64,000 nt of DNA from JBFMHP01 sp964557295. GTDB taxonomy: Bacteria > Pseudomonadota > Gammaproteobacteria > RBG-16-57-12. Location of the stretch: assembly GCA_964557295.1 (NCBI GenBank), contig CAZKZP010000006.1:35027-99026 (forward strand). Reading direction: 5' to 3'. This document shows, piece after piece, positions 54,249 to 62,910 of the stretch. The notes under the pieces were generated by a model. That model saw only the letters and a program-made list of their open reading frames with translations, ran no database searches and had not been told where the DNA came from. The position numbers and the translations under genes are program-made. Each line of letters begins with the position of its first letter. Within the stretch, counting starts at the first letter, position 1.

Positions 54249-54328
54249 ATTGGGCTGGCGCGGGAAGCCTGACACTCATAAAGGCAGAGAGATGCCGGGC
54301 TTCGCACCAGGCGCTCAGCCCAGCCCAC
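54249..54328. repeat. Imperfect palindromic repeat upstream of hslV
   Basis: Left arm ATTGGGCTGGCGCGGGAAGCC and right arm GGCTTCGCACCAGGCGCTCA...CCCAGCCCAC are imperfect inverted copies. Half-copies of its middle (CATAAAGGCAGAGAGATGCC) recur at 55856-55885 and 56531-56570, so the repeat brackets the serpin region. The remaining sequence between hslV and the serpin shows no gene. Confidence 0.55.
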
Positions 54329-54446
54329 GCGCTCCGCGTGACAATGGTGCCACCAAGGAATGCACAGCGCGCGCCGTGTGCTTTTGAAGGTTTCCTGGTG
54401 ATATACTTTCCCCAATAAATTTCTGAAAGAGCAAAGGAGTCATGCC

Positions 54447-55838
54447 ATGAATGCCGCTCGTACTATAGCTTTCGGTCTCGCAGCCATCAGCGTGGTGGCC
54501 TGCCTGCCACAAAATGATAGTTCAACACCCGCCCCTCCAAGCAGTTTCATAGAGGACTACCCCGATCAGAATCAGCGCGTAGCGCTGTCGACCGAGACCC
54601 CCCTTGACTGGAGTGTGCTGCGTGACGCCAATCATGCCATGACACAAGAGGTGTATCTCGCAATTCATGATGACAACTTTGTCGTTTCCCCCTACGAGAT
54701 CACCCAGAACATCACTCAATTAGCGCTGGCCTCGAAAGGAGCGACGAGGAATGAATTATTACAGTCGATCGGTATCAGCCCTGATAATGAGTCGTTCCCT
54801 GAACAGGCCAATGAGTGGGATCAACAACTGCTGAGCGGCAAATCCGACTTGTCCCGTTACAGCCTGCTGCTCGGGCAGGTCAAATACCCTTACCTCACTT
54901 CGTTTCTTGACAGCATTGCCAGCTATTTCGGCGCAACCATGGAAGGCATCGATTTCCTCGCCTCCGACGCCTCAGCTCGCATTCGACATGCGGTCAATGC
55001 CGCAGCCCCCGATGCCGCCTCGCTGTATACCGGGTTCACGAATCGCAGCCGGCTTGGCGTGGGTAATGGCATGAAGCAACCGGCATCCGGCTATGACGGC
55101 CTCGCCAGCGAGGCGCTCAGCGAAATCCGGTTTGGCTACTCCGGTAGTGAGGTCATTGTCCCCGGCATCAAGCTCACCGGCACGATGGCTTATACGGAAA
55201 ACGACGATTATCAGGCCTTCGACCTGCCCCTGGGTCAGGGCGCGGTGTCATTAACCATCATCATGCCTAAAGACGATCGTTACACGGCCGTGGAGTCGCA
55301 AATCAACCAGCAGTTATTCGCCAATGTGATTGCCGCGCTCCAACCGGCCGCCCAAACGGTTTATTTGCCCGCATTTCGATTTACATCGACCACGAGCGTG
55401 CGCACATTTCTGGCAGACCTGGATTACAGTGGCGCCCACATAGAAGGCGTCGCCAATTTCTCCGGCGTAAACGGCGCAGGATATCTCTTCCTCGACGGTG
55501 TAGACCAACAGACCTCCATCGCACTTGGGGTCCAGGGCGTCGAATTGTCCGCGCACGTCCTGTCCGAATTGGAGGCCACGCATGATGAGCCCCCGAGCTA
55601 TTGGAATGGTAGTGTCTATGGTGTAATTGCAAGGGCTGATTCTGGCTGGTCATGCAGTAACGACATCGATGCGCGCAGCCGCCCGTTTATTTTCCTGCTG
55701 CGTGACACGGCCACCGACACCTGGCTTGCCGTCGGACGGGTGACCCGGCGGGAGGGCGTCCGCTATGACCCGTGCTCCTACTGGTTTCCAGTGGAACCCA
55801 CACCAGCGGCAACATCCGCACCCAGCCCGGAGGGCTGA
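54447..55838 (+). CDS. Serpin-family lipoprotein
   Basis: A 463-residue serine-protease-inhibitor (serpin) fold protein, exported as a lipoprotein (lipobox ending VVAC19). Serpin landmarks in order: DNFVVSPYEITQNITQLAL (about 76-94), FDLPLGQGAVSLTIIMPKDD (about 258-277), VYLPAFRFTSTTSVRTFLADL (about 305-325), the hinge-like GVELSA (about 364-369, compare GTEASA in inhibitory serpins), and the C-terminal signature ARSRPFIFLLRDTATDTWLAVGRV (about 409-432). The reactive loop between hinge and signature is long (about 40 residues) and holds Cys403. AAAGGAG at 54433-54439 sets the start. It is inserted opposite to the flanking xerC and hslVU genes. Serpins are uncommon in proteobacteria; possible role in protecting against host or own proteases. 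Confidence 0.83.
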   Translation: MNAARTIAFGLAAISVVACLPQNDSSTPAPPSSFIEDYPDQNQRVALSTETPLDWSVLRDANHAMTQEVYLAIHDDNFVVSPYEITQNITQLALASKGATRNELLQSIGISPDNESFPEQANEWDQQLLSGKSDLSRYSLLLGQVKYPYLTSFLDSIASYFGATMEGIDFLASDASARIRHAVNAAAPDAASLYTGFTNRSRLGVGNGMKQPASGYDGLASEALSEIRFGYSGSEVIVPGIKLTGTMAYTENDDYQAFDLPLGQGAVSLTIIMPKDDRYTAVESQINQQLFANVIAALQPAAQTVYLPAFRFTSTTSVRTFLADLDYSGAHIEGVANFSGVNGAGYLFLDGVDQQTSIALGVQGVELSAHVLSELEATHDEPPSYWNGSVYGVIARADSGWSCSNDIDARSRPFIFLLRDTATDTWLAVGRVTRREGVRYDPCSYWFPVEPTPAATSAPSPEG

Positions 55839-55855
55839 CACCGGAGCCCCAGCAT

Positions 55856-55885
55856 TCATAAAGGCGGAGCGGTATTGAGCTTCAT
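55856..55885. repeat. Half-copy of the hslV-upstream repeat
   Basis: ATAAAGGCGGAGCGGTATTG followed by AGCTTC matches the middle of the repeat at 54249-54328. It follows the serpin stop by 18 bp. Confidence 0.4.
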
Positions 55886-55945
55886 AGCGCCTTTTCTGTG
55901 GTGGAATAAACATCAAGGCAACGCTTATAATTTTCCTTGCCGTCA

Positions 55946-56136
55946 TTATTAACCCGGCGATTAAATATATCTGCCACACATCTTAAAAGCGTCCCTTCTC
56001 CCTCCGGGAGAAGGACAGGATGAGGGGGTAAATTAATGTGTTAATTCCCCTCACCCTAGCCCTCTACCCTAAAGGGCATAAATCCCTGAGGGAGAGGGAA
56101 CAGCACACCAGATCTATTTTGTCGCCGGGTTAATAA
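55946..56136. repeat. MITE-like element, copy 3
   Basis: The best copy for defining ends: TTATTAACCCGGCGATTAAA on the left, and reverse-complemented right end TTATTAACCCGGCGACAAAA. 191 bp in total. The internal CCCTCACCCTAGCCCTCTAC and GGGCATAAATCCC are the reverse complement of copies 1 and 2. It touches the 5' end of the STY0301-like pseudogene. Confidence 0.82.
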
Positions 56137-56137
56137 T

Positions 56138-56525
56138 ATGCTGTCCGCACAAGATGCGACTGAGACGCCGAGGCCATGCACCTGCCCCGCAAAGTTAACC
56201 GCAACACAACAGGCAAGCGGAAGCGTGCCCGATGGATGGAAAAGTTTCGACACTTATGAAGAGCATCCTTTTGTCGGAGTCATGTTTTCTGCCGGCCCGC
56301 CTGACAAAAACGTAATTCTTGCCCCTCGAAAGAAACCAAAGCGAAGGGCTCTACTACGGCCATCTGGGTATTCCCTAAATCAAGCACGCGCTATTGGATG
56401 GCTTGTCAGTACAGCGGCACCAGCGTGATCATCGCCCGAGAACTCGGAGATGACGTAAGCATGTGCCAGGCAGTGTACGACGATCGCTTCGCGGTGCCAG
56501 TTGTAACCAAGTGGGGTGCACGCAG
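56138..56525 (+). pseudogene. STY0301-family protein remnant
   Basis: Coding remnant without signal peptide, starting at the edge of MITE copy 3 as LSAQDATETPRPCTCPAKL. It continues GWKSFDTYEEHPFVGVMFSA and GPPDKNVILAP in one frame, then switches frame at the C run 56322-56325 to KETKAKGSTTAIWVFPKSST, YWMACQYSGTSVIIAREL and CQAVYD. Adding one C restores a single frame. The composite resembles the STY0301 family, small secreted proteins of unknown function. Both ends appear lost, the 3' end in a palindromic repeat near 56531. Confidence 0.7.
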
Positions 56526-56530
56526 CAATC

Positions 56531-56570
56531 AGCCCAGCCGTAAAAGCAGAGAGGTGTTGGGCTTCACTTC
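56531..56570. repeat. Half-copy of palindromic repeat at xerC end
   Basis: AGCCCAGCCGTAAAAGCAGA then GAGGTGTTGGGCTTC resembles the right half of the repeat at 54249-54328. It overlaps the xerC stop codon by a few bases. Confidence 0.4.
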
Positions 56571-57466
56571 TTCTTGCGCGCGCGCGGATGGGCCTTGTCG
56601 TAGACCTGGGCGAGGTGCTGGAAGTCGAGGTGGGTGTAGACCTGGGTGGTGGAGATGTCGGCGTGGCCGAGCAGTTCTTGCACGGCGCGCAGGTCGCCGC
56701 TGGATTCGAGCAGGTGGCTGGCGAAGGAGTGGCGCAGGCGGTGCGGGTGTACGCGCGCGCTCAATCCTTTTTTAGCGCCCCATGCGCGCATGCGCTGTTG
56801 CACGGCGCGGGCGGAGATGGGTTTACCCTGCCGGGCGAGGAAGACCGCCGGCTGGTCGGCGCCCGGCCAATCGGCGCGCACGGCGAGCCAGCGTTGCAGC
56901 GCCGCGACCGCCTGGCGGCCGATCGGCACGACGCGCGTCTTGCGGCCCTTGCCGGTGACCTCCACGGTGGCATCGCTGAGATTGAGATCGACCCGGCGCA
57001 ATCCGATCAGCTCGGCGAGGCGCAGGCCGCTGGAATACATCAGCTCCATCATCGCCATGTCGCGTAGCTCCATTGCGGTATCGCCCGGCGCGTTCAGCAG
57101 GGACGCGACCTCGTCGACGTCGAGCGTCTTGGGCAGTTTGCGCGGCGTTTTCGGGGCGCGGATGCCGATCAGCGGATTGATCGTGGCCGCGCCTTCGCGC
57201 AGCAGGTAGTGATAGAAGGCGCGGATGGCGGAGAGTTCCCGTTGCAGGCTGCGGCCGCTCAAGCCGGTGCGGTGGCGCCAAGCGACATAGGCGCGGGCGT
57301 GGTGGGCGTCGAGCGCGCGCCACTGCGCCAGGTGGCGCTCGGCGCAGAAGCGCGCGAGCTGTTCCAGGTCGCGGCGGTAGTGTTTGACGGTGAGCGGGGA
57401 GACGCGCCGCTCGTGGGCGAGGTGGCCGAGGAACCGTTCGATCCACTCCCGTTCGGCGGCGTGCAT
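56564..57466 (-). CDS. xerC: Tyrosine recombinase XerC
   Basis: Resolves chromosome dimers at dif together with XerD; 300 residues. The SAM-like N-terminal domain spans about 5-90 and the catalytic domain about 110-295, with Arg in SSGLRLAELIGL, Lys in TGKGRKTR, HPHRLRHSFASHLL (His-x-x-Arg), His in GHADISTT, and the nucleophile Tyr in TQVYTHLD. The C-terminus is basic (ARKKK). It lies 2 bp from the stop of the DUF484 gene and ends the minus-strand run dapF-DUF484-xerC. Confidence 0.96.
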   Translation of the reverse strand: MHAAEREWIERFLGHLAHERRVSPLTVKHYRRDLEQLARFCAERHLAQWRALDAHHARAYVAWRHRTGLSGRSLQRELSAIRAFYHYLLREGAATINPLIGIRAPKTPRKLPKTLDVDEVASLLNAPGDTAMELRDMAMMELMYSSGLRLAELIGLRRVDLNLSDATVEVTGKGRKTRVVPIGRQAVAALQRWLAVRADWPGADQPAVFLARQGKPISARAVQQRMRAWGAKKGLSARVHPHRLRHSFASHLLESSGDLRAVQELLGHADISTTQVYTHLDFQHLAQVYDKAHPRARKKK

Positions 57467-57468
57467 CG

Positions 57469-58116
57469 TTATAGATGATCGAGCGTGGCGGCGATGATCT
57501 CGCCGAGTTTGACCAGATAATCTGTGCCGATGTCGATGTCGAAGCGCTCCTCGTCGTGGCTGCCGATGGCAAGCACGCCGTGGGCGCCGAGCAGGATCAC
57601 GGCCACCGAGCCGATCGACTCGGCCATCTCGCCGAAGATCAAGCTCATTTCAGCCGGCGAGGGCTTGCCGCAGCGCACGCGCCGCGCGGCGAGGCCGGCG
57701 CCGAGCGCCTGCCACGGCTCGGGAGCGGTTTGCTCGCAGGGCTGGTCGAAGAAGCGCACCCGCACCGCGTCGGCGGCGAAATCATCGTGCAGTGATTTGC
57801 GCAGCACCTCGGTGAGCGCGGCGCGATCGCGGCAGTGCAGCAGCGCCACGGTGAGGTGATGCATGCGCTGGCCGAGCAAGTCGTTCTCACGGGCGATCTC
57901 GACCAGATCGTGCAGCTGTTTTTTCAGGCCGCCGTTCTGCTCGCGCAGGATGTCGACCTGGCGTTCGATCAGCGAGACCACGTTGCCGTTGCTGTGCGGG
58001 ATGTGCAGTTCGGCGAGCAATTCGCGGTGGCGCTGAAAAAAATCGGGATGTTTGCGCAGATATTCGATCAGCGATTTCTCCTGCCCGTCTTCGACCAGGG
58101 TCACATGGGTTTTCAT
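57469..58116 (-). CDS. DUF484 (GAF-like) protein
   Basis: A 215-residue cytoplasmic protein with an N-terminal helical segment and coiled coil (about 15-90: YLRKHPDFFQRHRELLAELHIPH, then VSLIERQVDILREQN) and a GAF-like C-terminal domain (about 100-215). DUF484 is conserved between dapF and xerC in many gammaproteobacteria with no known function. Its ATG overlaps the dapF stop (ATGA). Confidence 0.9.
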   Translation of the reverse strand: MKTHVTLVEDGQEKSLIEYLRKHPDFFQRHRELLAELHIPHSNGNVVSLIERQVDILREQNGGLKKQLHDLVEIARENDLLGQRMHHLTVALLHCRDRAALTEVLRKSLHDDFAADAVRVRFFDQPCEQTAPEPWQALGAGLAARRVRCGKPSPAEMSLIFGEMAESIGSVAVILLGAHGVLAIGSHDEERFDIDIGTDYLVKLGEIIAATLDHL

Positions 58117-58940
58117 AACTCAATCTTTCCTTCAAACACGGTCTCCGCCGGGCCGGTCATCAGCACCGGCCCGCGTCCCGGCCAGTGGATTTCAAGGCTC
58201 CCACCGGGCAGCTGCACCGTTACTTTATCGTTCAACAAACCTTGGCGATACCCTACAACAACCGCCGCGCAGGCGCCACTGCCGCAGGCCAGGGTCTCGC
58301 CCGCGCCGCGCTCGAAGACGCGCAGCCGGATCGCGTCACGGCTGAGCACCTGCATGAATCCGACATTGACCCGCCGGGGGAAGCGCGGGTGACGCTCGAT
58401 CAGCGGCCCGAGGCGCTCGACCGGCGCGCGCTCCACGTCGGGCACCTGCAATACGGCGTGGGGATTGCCCATGGAGACGGCGCCAAGCGTCACGCTCTCG
58501 CCGGCGACATCGAGCGTATAGCGCTCGGCCTCGGCGTCGGCCTGGAAGGGGATCTGCGCCGGGGCGAAGCGCGGCTCGCCCATGTTCACTTCCACCTGCC
58601 CGTCCGGGCGCAGGCTGAGGCGGATGATGCCGCCGGCGGTCTCCACCACCACCGGGTTGTTCGTGGTCAGCCCCTTGTCATGCACGAACCGGGCGAAGCA
58701 GCGCGCGCCATTGCCGCACTGCTCCACCTCGCTGCCGTCGGCATTGAGGATGCGATAGCGGAAGTCCACGCCAGCCTGCGTCGGCCGCTCGACCAGCAGC
58801 ACCTGGTCGCAGCCCACGCCGACGTGGCGGTCGGCGAGGCGGCGGATCTGTTCCGCGCTCAGCGACACGGACTGGGAAATGGCATCGATGACCACGAAGT
58901 CGTTACCGATGCCGTGCATCTTGGTGAATTCGATCAGCAT
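58113..58940 (-). CDS. dapF: Diaminopimelate epimerase
   Basis: Interconverts LL- and meso-diaminopimelate for lysine and peptidoglycan synthesis; 275 residues. The two catalytic Cys are in EQCGNGARCFARF (about 71-83) and LACGSGACAAVVV (about 214-226). FTKMHGIGNDFVVID is the family start. The frame runs to 59096, but ATG 58940 is the conserved start. It overlaps the DUF484 gene by 4 bp. Confidence 0.96.
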   Translation of the reverse strand: MLIEFTKMHGIGNDFVVIDAISQSVSLSAEQIRRLADRHVGVGCDQVLLVERPTQAGVDFRYRILNADGSEVEQCGNGARCFARFVHDKGLTTNNPVVVETAGGIIRLSLRPDGQVEVNMGEPRFAPAQIPFQADAEAERYTLDVAGESVTLGAVSMGNPHAVLQVPDVERAPVERLGPLIERHPRFPRRVNVGFMQVLSRDAIRLRVFERGAGETLACGSGACAAVVVGYRQGLLNDKVTVQLPGGSLEIHWPGRGPVLMTGPAETVFEGKIEL

Positions 58941-58956
58941 GATGTTCGCTCCCCGC

Positions 58957-60294
58957 TCACTCGCCCAGATGCGACTTCTGGATGAGGTAAGTGTTCTTGA
59001 AAAGTTCGACATCCGGCCGCAGCTCGTAGGCCTGCCGGTAATAGTCCAGCGCCTTGCGCGGATCGCCGCGCAGTTCTTGCGTCTCGCCCATCGCATACAA
59101 GGCCTCGGGATCGTGCGGATTCTGCGCGAGCCGCTGATTCAGGAGATACTCGGCGGCGTTCAGATACAGCGTGCCCCGCTGCTCGTCGCCCAGCATGCGA
59201 TAGGACTTGGAGAGCGAGCGCATCGTGTCATCGCGCTCGGGGTTGGAGCGCAGCCGTTCCTGGTCGAGCTCCAGGGCCAGGGATAGATACTGGTTGAACT
59301 TCTTGTCATCGCCCAGCCCGCGATAGGCCTCGGCGATGCGGCGATACACCTCCATATCGCGCTGGCGGCGTTGCTGGAGCAGCAGGTTCAATTCCAGCAC
59401 CTTGTCCCAGCGGCCATATTCCGCATAGTAGTGGGAATACTTGTCATAGCCGTCTTCGAAGCGATCCGCGGTGATCGCCCGGATCTGCGGTTTCTGATAC
59501 ATCAGATACGTACTCAATGCAGCGGCGCCGAGCACCAACGCCGTAGCCAGCGCGAAATGCAGGCTCAGCGGGCGGCTCTCGCGTTCGGGCCACGCGGCGG
59601 CATCTGCGGGCGACAATTGCCGCTTGAGCGCAAAGCGGTAATGCAGCGCGGTGATCAACAGGCCGAACCCGACCAGGATCTCGGCGACCTCCGCCTCGTT
59701 GAGCCCCACCGGCTCCACTTCGATGATCGCCGCGGCCACGAACACCGGCCAGAGATAACCCGGCGGCGGCGCCAGTCCGCGCCGATCGCACCAGCGGGCG
59801 AGCGCCATCCCCCGGCGCAGCGCCCAGGGATACGCCGCACCATAGACGACCAGCCCCGCCGCGATCACATAAGCCAGGGCGTGCTTGAGCGTGGTGGCGA
59901 ACGGGCCGGTGAAGAAGTTGTGGAGATTGGTCTCGCCTTGAAGGTTTTTCTCGCGGAACAACTCGGGGGATTCGAGCCCGAAGATGCGCTGCCCCCAGGA
60001 GATCTCCTCCATAGCCACATAGAAACAGGCCAGGCCGAGCAGGATGAAAAACACCCGGTATCGGCCGGCCTCCCGCGCCAGCAGCCAGGCCATGATGCAG
60101 GTCGCCGCAAAGAAGAAGACCTGCGTCCACTCGCCCGCCAGATCTTCGAAGGTCGCCCACATCAGCAACACCGGCCAGTGCCAGGCCAGCAGCGCGTAGC
60201 CGCCCACCACGATCAGCAGGAAGGCCCAGACAAACAGGCGATGACTATGATTTAGCAGCGGACTGACCGACATCATGTTGCTCGAAAACCACAA
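58957..60294 (-). CDS. Polytopic membrane protein with TPR domain
   Basis: A 445-residue protein. The N-terminal 270 residues have about six hydrophobic helices (LFVWAFLLIVVGGYALLAW, VFFFAATCIMAWLLA, VFFILLGLACFYVAMEE and others) with charged EEISWGQRIFG between them. The C-terminal part (about 295-440) has TPR-like repeats (YHYYAEYGRWDKVLELN-like and PHDPEALYAMGETQELRGDP). The function is unknown; TPR domains bind partner proteins. The short gap to dapF (16 bp) suggests one transcript. Confidence 0.75.
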   Translation of the reverse strand: MWFSSNMMSVSPLLNHSHRLFVWAFLLIVVGGYALLAWHWPVLLMWATFEDLAGEWTQVFFFAATCIMAWLLAREAGRYRVFFILLGLACFYVAMEEISWGQRIFGLESPELFREKNLQGETNLHNFFTGPFATTLKHALAYVIAAGLVVYGAAYPWALRRGMALARWCDRRGLAPPPGYLWPVFVAAAIIEVEPVGLNEAEVAEILVGFGLLITALHYRFALKRQLSPADAAAWPERESRPLSLHFALATALVLGAAALSTYLMYQKPQIRAITADRFEDGYDKYSHYYAEYGRWDKVLELNLLLQQRRQRDMEVYRRIAEAYRGLGDDKKFNQYLSLALELDQERLRSNPERDDTMRSLSKSYRMLGDEQRGTLYLNAAEYLLNQRLAQNPHDPEALYAMGETQELRGDPRKALDYYRQAYELRPDVELFKNTYLIQKSHLGE

Positions 60295-60360
60295 AATCTT
60301 GAAAGGATGGCATCGATGATACCGGATGCCTGCTCACAATCACAGGCGCTGAAAAGAAGA

Positions 60361-60389
60361 AAGGCGGCGCCCTGTTCCGGCGCCGCCTT
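60361..60389 (-). terminator. Rho-independent terminator of ppa
   Basis: AAGGCGGCGCC, loop CTGTTCC, GGCGCCGCCTT: an 11-bp perfect stem. On the minus strand it is followed by TTTCTTCTTTTC, and T residues also follow on the plus strand. It lies 17 bp after the ppa stop. Confidence 0.85.
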
Positions 60390-60405
60390 TTGATAGCGCA
60401 AGCGC

Positions 60406-60933
60406 TTAGGCCTTGGCGCGCTCGATGCCGGCCAGGATCTCGGCCTTGGCCTCGTTCACACCGAACCAGCCCTGGACCTTCACCCATTTGCCGGGCTCGA
60501 GATCCTTGTAACGCTCGAAGAAATGAGTCAGCTGATTTTGCAGCAGCTGCGGGACATCCTTCAGATCCTGGACATCCTTGTAGATCGGGGTCAGCTTGGT
60601 AACCGGCACCGCCAGCACCTTGGCGTCCACACCGCCGTCGTCTTCCATCTTCAGCAGGGCGACGGGGCGCACGCGGATCACCGACCCGGGCGCCAGCGCG
60701 TACGGGGCCATCACCAGCACATCGACCGGATCGCCGTCACCGGCCACGGTGTGGGGCATGAAGCCGTAGTTGACCGGATAGAACATGCAGGTGGCCATGA
60801 AGCGGTCGACCATGACCGCGCCCGTCTCTTTGTCCACTTCGTATTTGATGGGATCCGCATTCATGGGGATCTCGATGATCACATTGATGTCGTTGGGAAC
60901 GTCTTTGCCTGGACCGATATTTTTGAAGCTCAT
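60406..60933 (-). CDS. ppa: Inorganic pyrophosphatase
   Basis: Soluble Mg-dependent family I pyrophosphatase, 175 residues (E. coli: 176). Signatures: IIEIPMNADPIKYEVDK (about 18-34), the metal-binding GDGDPVDVLV (about 65-74) and MEDDGGVDAKVLAVP (about 97-111). ATG 60933 (MSFKNIGPGKD) is the family start; the frame to 60981 is not conserved. A terminator directly follows. Confidence 0.96.
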   Translation of the reverse strand: MSFKNIGPGKDVPNDINVIIEIPMNADPIKYEVDKETGAVMVDRFMATCMFYPVNYGFMPHTVAGDGDPVDVLVMAPYALAPGSVIRVRPVALLKMEDDGGVDAKVLAVPVTKLTPIYKDVQDLKDVPQLLQNQLTHFFERYKDLEPGKWVKVQGWFGVNEAKAEILAGIERAKA

Positions 60934-61132
60934 AGCCTTTTCCTCTAATCTCACTGGCAGGACCCGACGCCCTGCACCCAATCAAAACCAGCGCGGATTA
61001 TACGAGACATTGCCCGGTCAATAAACAGTCACGGCATGCCCCCGGACCGCCCCTTCCTACCCAAACCAGCCAGGGCGCAACAACCCGAAGCATGAACCAG
61101 GTCTGCCCGCCATCCTCTCCAAAGCGATTCGT

Positions 61133-61683
61133 TTACGGAAGTCCAGCCGGTTTCTTGGTAGCTTCTTCCAATATCCGAACCACTTCCGCCCGGTTCGGTT
61201 CGTTGGGATATTTCTCTTGCAGTCGGCGGGCAAAATCCAGCGGTGTCATGCCCCCGGTGTCGCGCACGTCAACACGTGCGCCGTGCCGCAGCAGCATATG
61301 TATTCTCGCTGTATCACCGTCGGCGACCACACTGTATAGCGCCGTCCAGTTCCGTGCGAGCTCGTCCACGGCATTGATGTCCACGCCTCGGGCCATGAAT
61401 AACAACAGCATCTTTTCGGCAGCGTCCAGGTCTTCCAAGGCGATCGCAAACTTCACACCCGCTACGCGATTCAGTGCTTCGACATGCTTTGGCTTGAAAC
61501 GGCCGTGCCGCAACACTTGCTTGCAGGTCCAAGCGGACAAGGGGGGCTGACCATCATACAAGACACCAAGTATGAGGGGTCGTACCTTTGCATTTCAAAA
61601 ACCAGGACTCCGTAGAGGCTGATGGCTCCGGCCACGACAATGCCCAGACCCCAGGCCGCTATGCGTTTCAGTTTCCTTTTCAA
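61133..61683 (-). pseudogene. Ankyrin-repeat protein, frameshifted paralogue
   Basis: Tandem paralogue of the next gene. The N-terminal anchor (KRKLKRIAAWGLGIVVAGAI) reads from 61683 to SCMMVSPP, then the frame breaks. The second frame continues QPPLSAWTCKQVLRHGRF to the ankyrin part (WTALYSVVADGDTARIHMLL, then MTPLDFARRLQEKYPNEPNR). The break is at a C6 run (plus-strand GGGGGG at 61541-61546): one more C would give MMVSPPLSAW, aligning with MEGDPPLLAW of the intact copy. It is either a real pseudogene, a phase-variable gene, or a homopolymer error. Confidence 0.75.
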
Positions 61684-62232
61684 TTACGGAAGCTCAGCCT
61701 GCTTCTTCGTCGCCTCTTCCAATATCCGAACCACTTCCGCCCGGTTCGGTTCGTTGGGATATTTCTGTTGCATCTGCCTTGCGTAATCCAGCGGCGTCAC
61801 ACTTTCTTTATGGCGAATATCAGGACGAGCACCATGCCTTAACAACATACGCACCCGCTCTACATCACCGTCAGAGACCATGATATGCAATGCTGTCCAC
61901 CCGCCTATTGAATTCTGGTCACCCGCATTAACGTCCACCCCTCGGGCGATGAACAAGGCCAGCATTTCCTCGGCTGTCACTAGATTTTCCATCATGACTG
62001 GGTACAGCACGCCGCCTTCACGATTAAGCTGTTCTACCTGATCCGGCCCCAAAGTGTCGTGTAACAACACCTGCTTACACGTCCAAGCGAGCAAGGGTGG
62101 ATCGCCCTCCATACAAGACAACAGGTACGAGGGGGCGTGCCTTCGTGTTTCAAAAACCAGAACCCCATAGAGACCGATCGCTCCAACCACGACAATGCCT
62201 ATGCCCCAGGCAGCTATACGTTTCAATCTCAT
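61684..62232 (-). CDS. Ankyrin-repeat protein with N-terminal anchor
   Basis: A protein of 182 residues with one N-terminal hydrophobic helix (about 8-26), so anchored in or exported across the inner membrane, then Cys-containing SYLLSCMEGDPPLLAWTCKQV and ankyrin repeats (about 65-175: GGWTALHIMVSDGDVERVRM, VTPLDYARQMQQKYPNEPNR). TTG 62238 overlapping the upstream TGA is an alternative start to ATG 62232. The stop directly abuts the start of the frameshifted copy. Ankyrin proteins in such small operons are sometimes immunity proteins; no evidence beyond position supports this here. Confidence 0.75.
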   Translation of the reverse strand: MRLKRIAAWGIGIVVVGAIGLYGVLVFETRRHAPSYLLSCMEGDPPLLAWTCKQVLLHDTLGPDQVEQLNREGGVLYPVMMENLVTAEEMLALFIARGVDVNAGDQNSIGGWTALHIMVSDGDVERVRMLLRHGARPDIRHKESVTPLDYARQMQQKYPNEPNRAEVVRILEEATKKQAELP

Positions 62233-62234
62233 TT

Positions 62235-62705
62235 TCAAGCCCAGTGGATTTTGTTCGCCGGCTGTACATGTACATAAAGCGGATGCGGACCCCGTTGGAG
62301 CGCAAGACCATTCTTAACGTCCTCAAGCCGTTTTCTAAGATTCTGAGCTAGGGATGATCGAACGGACTCATAGATCCGTACATCTTCCAGATCCCGCGGC
62401 TGCGCATGCCGCCACCAGTGGCGGGTAAAATTGCGGGCCAGGCGCTTTGCCAGCGCGCCGATGCCTTTGCTGGGGCGGGTAATCCCTTGAAGCAGCTTTT
62501 CGAGGTACCCCATGGCGTAACTCCCATCGATGGCGGCGATCAAGGCCGTTTGGGCGAGGCGGCGCGCGTCGTTGGTGATGCTCATCGCGTCGATGGCGAC
62601 GGCGTCGTTCGGCCAGAAGAATTTGAGTATCTGCCGCGTTTCGGCTTCGTCGTAGATGAGATCGCTGTCAGCGATATCGGGGACATTGATGAGAACACTT
62701 CCCAT
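62235..62705 (-). CDS. Unknown protein upstream of ankyrin genes
   Basis: A 156-residue protein without signal peptide. It has an acidic/hydrophobic N-terminal half (LINVPDIADSDLIYDEAET, then PNDAVAIDAMSITNDARRLA) and a strongly basic helical C-terminal half (LAKRLARNFTRHWWRHAQPR, ending LYVHVQPANKIHWA). No family was recognised. Its TGA touches the start region of the ankyrin gene, so they form one operon. It might be an effector-like protein or the tail of one, but this is a guess. Confidence 0.6.
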   Translation of the reverse strand: MGSVLINVPDIADSDLIYDEAETRQILKFFWPNDAVAIDAMSITNDARRLAQTALIAAIDGSYAMGYLEKLLQGITRPSKGIGALAKRLARNFTRHWWRHAQPRDLEDVRIYESVRSSLAQNLRKRLEDVKNGLALQRGPHPLYVHVQPANKIHWA

Positions 62706-62910
62706 GTTTTCTCCTTATCCATATCAATTGCGGCGTCAGTGCGCCTCAGGAATCAACCTCAGTGCACGTTAAAGCACTGGAACAACCGATCTGAAGTTTA
62801 CACAGAAACCCTCTGCGTTGGCCACTCGGCATTCAGCGCATGCAAACTGCCATGGTGCTGCCCATACCTACGGACTAGAATCCTTACAGAAACCTCCAGG
62901 AACCCTTGCC

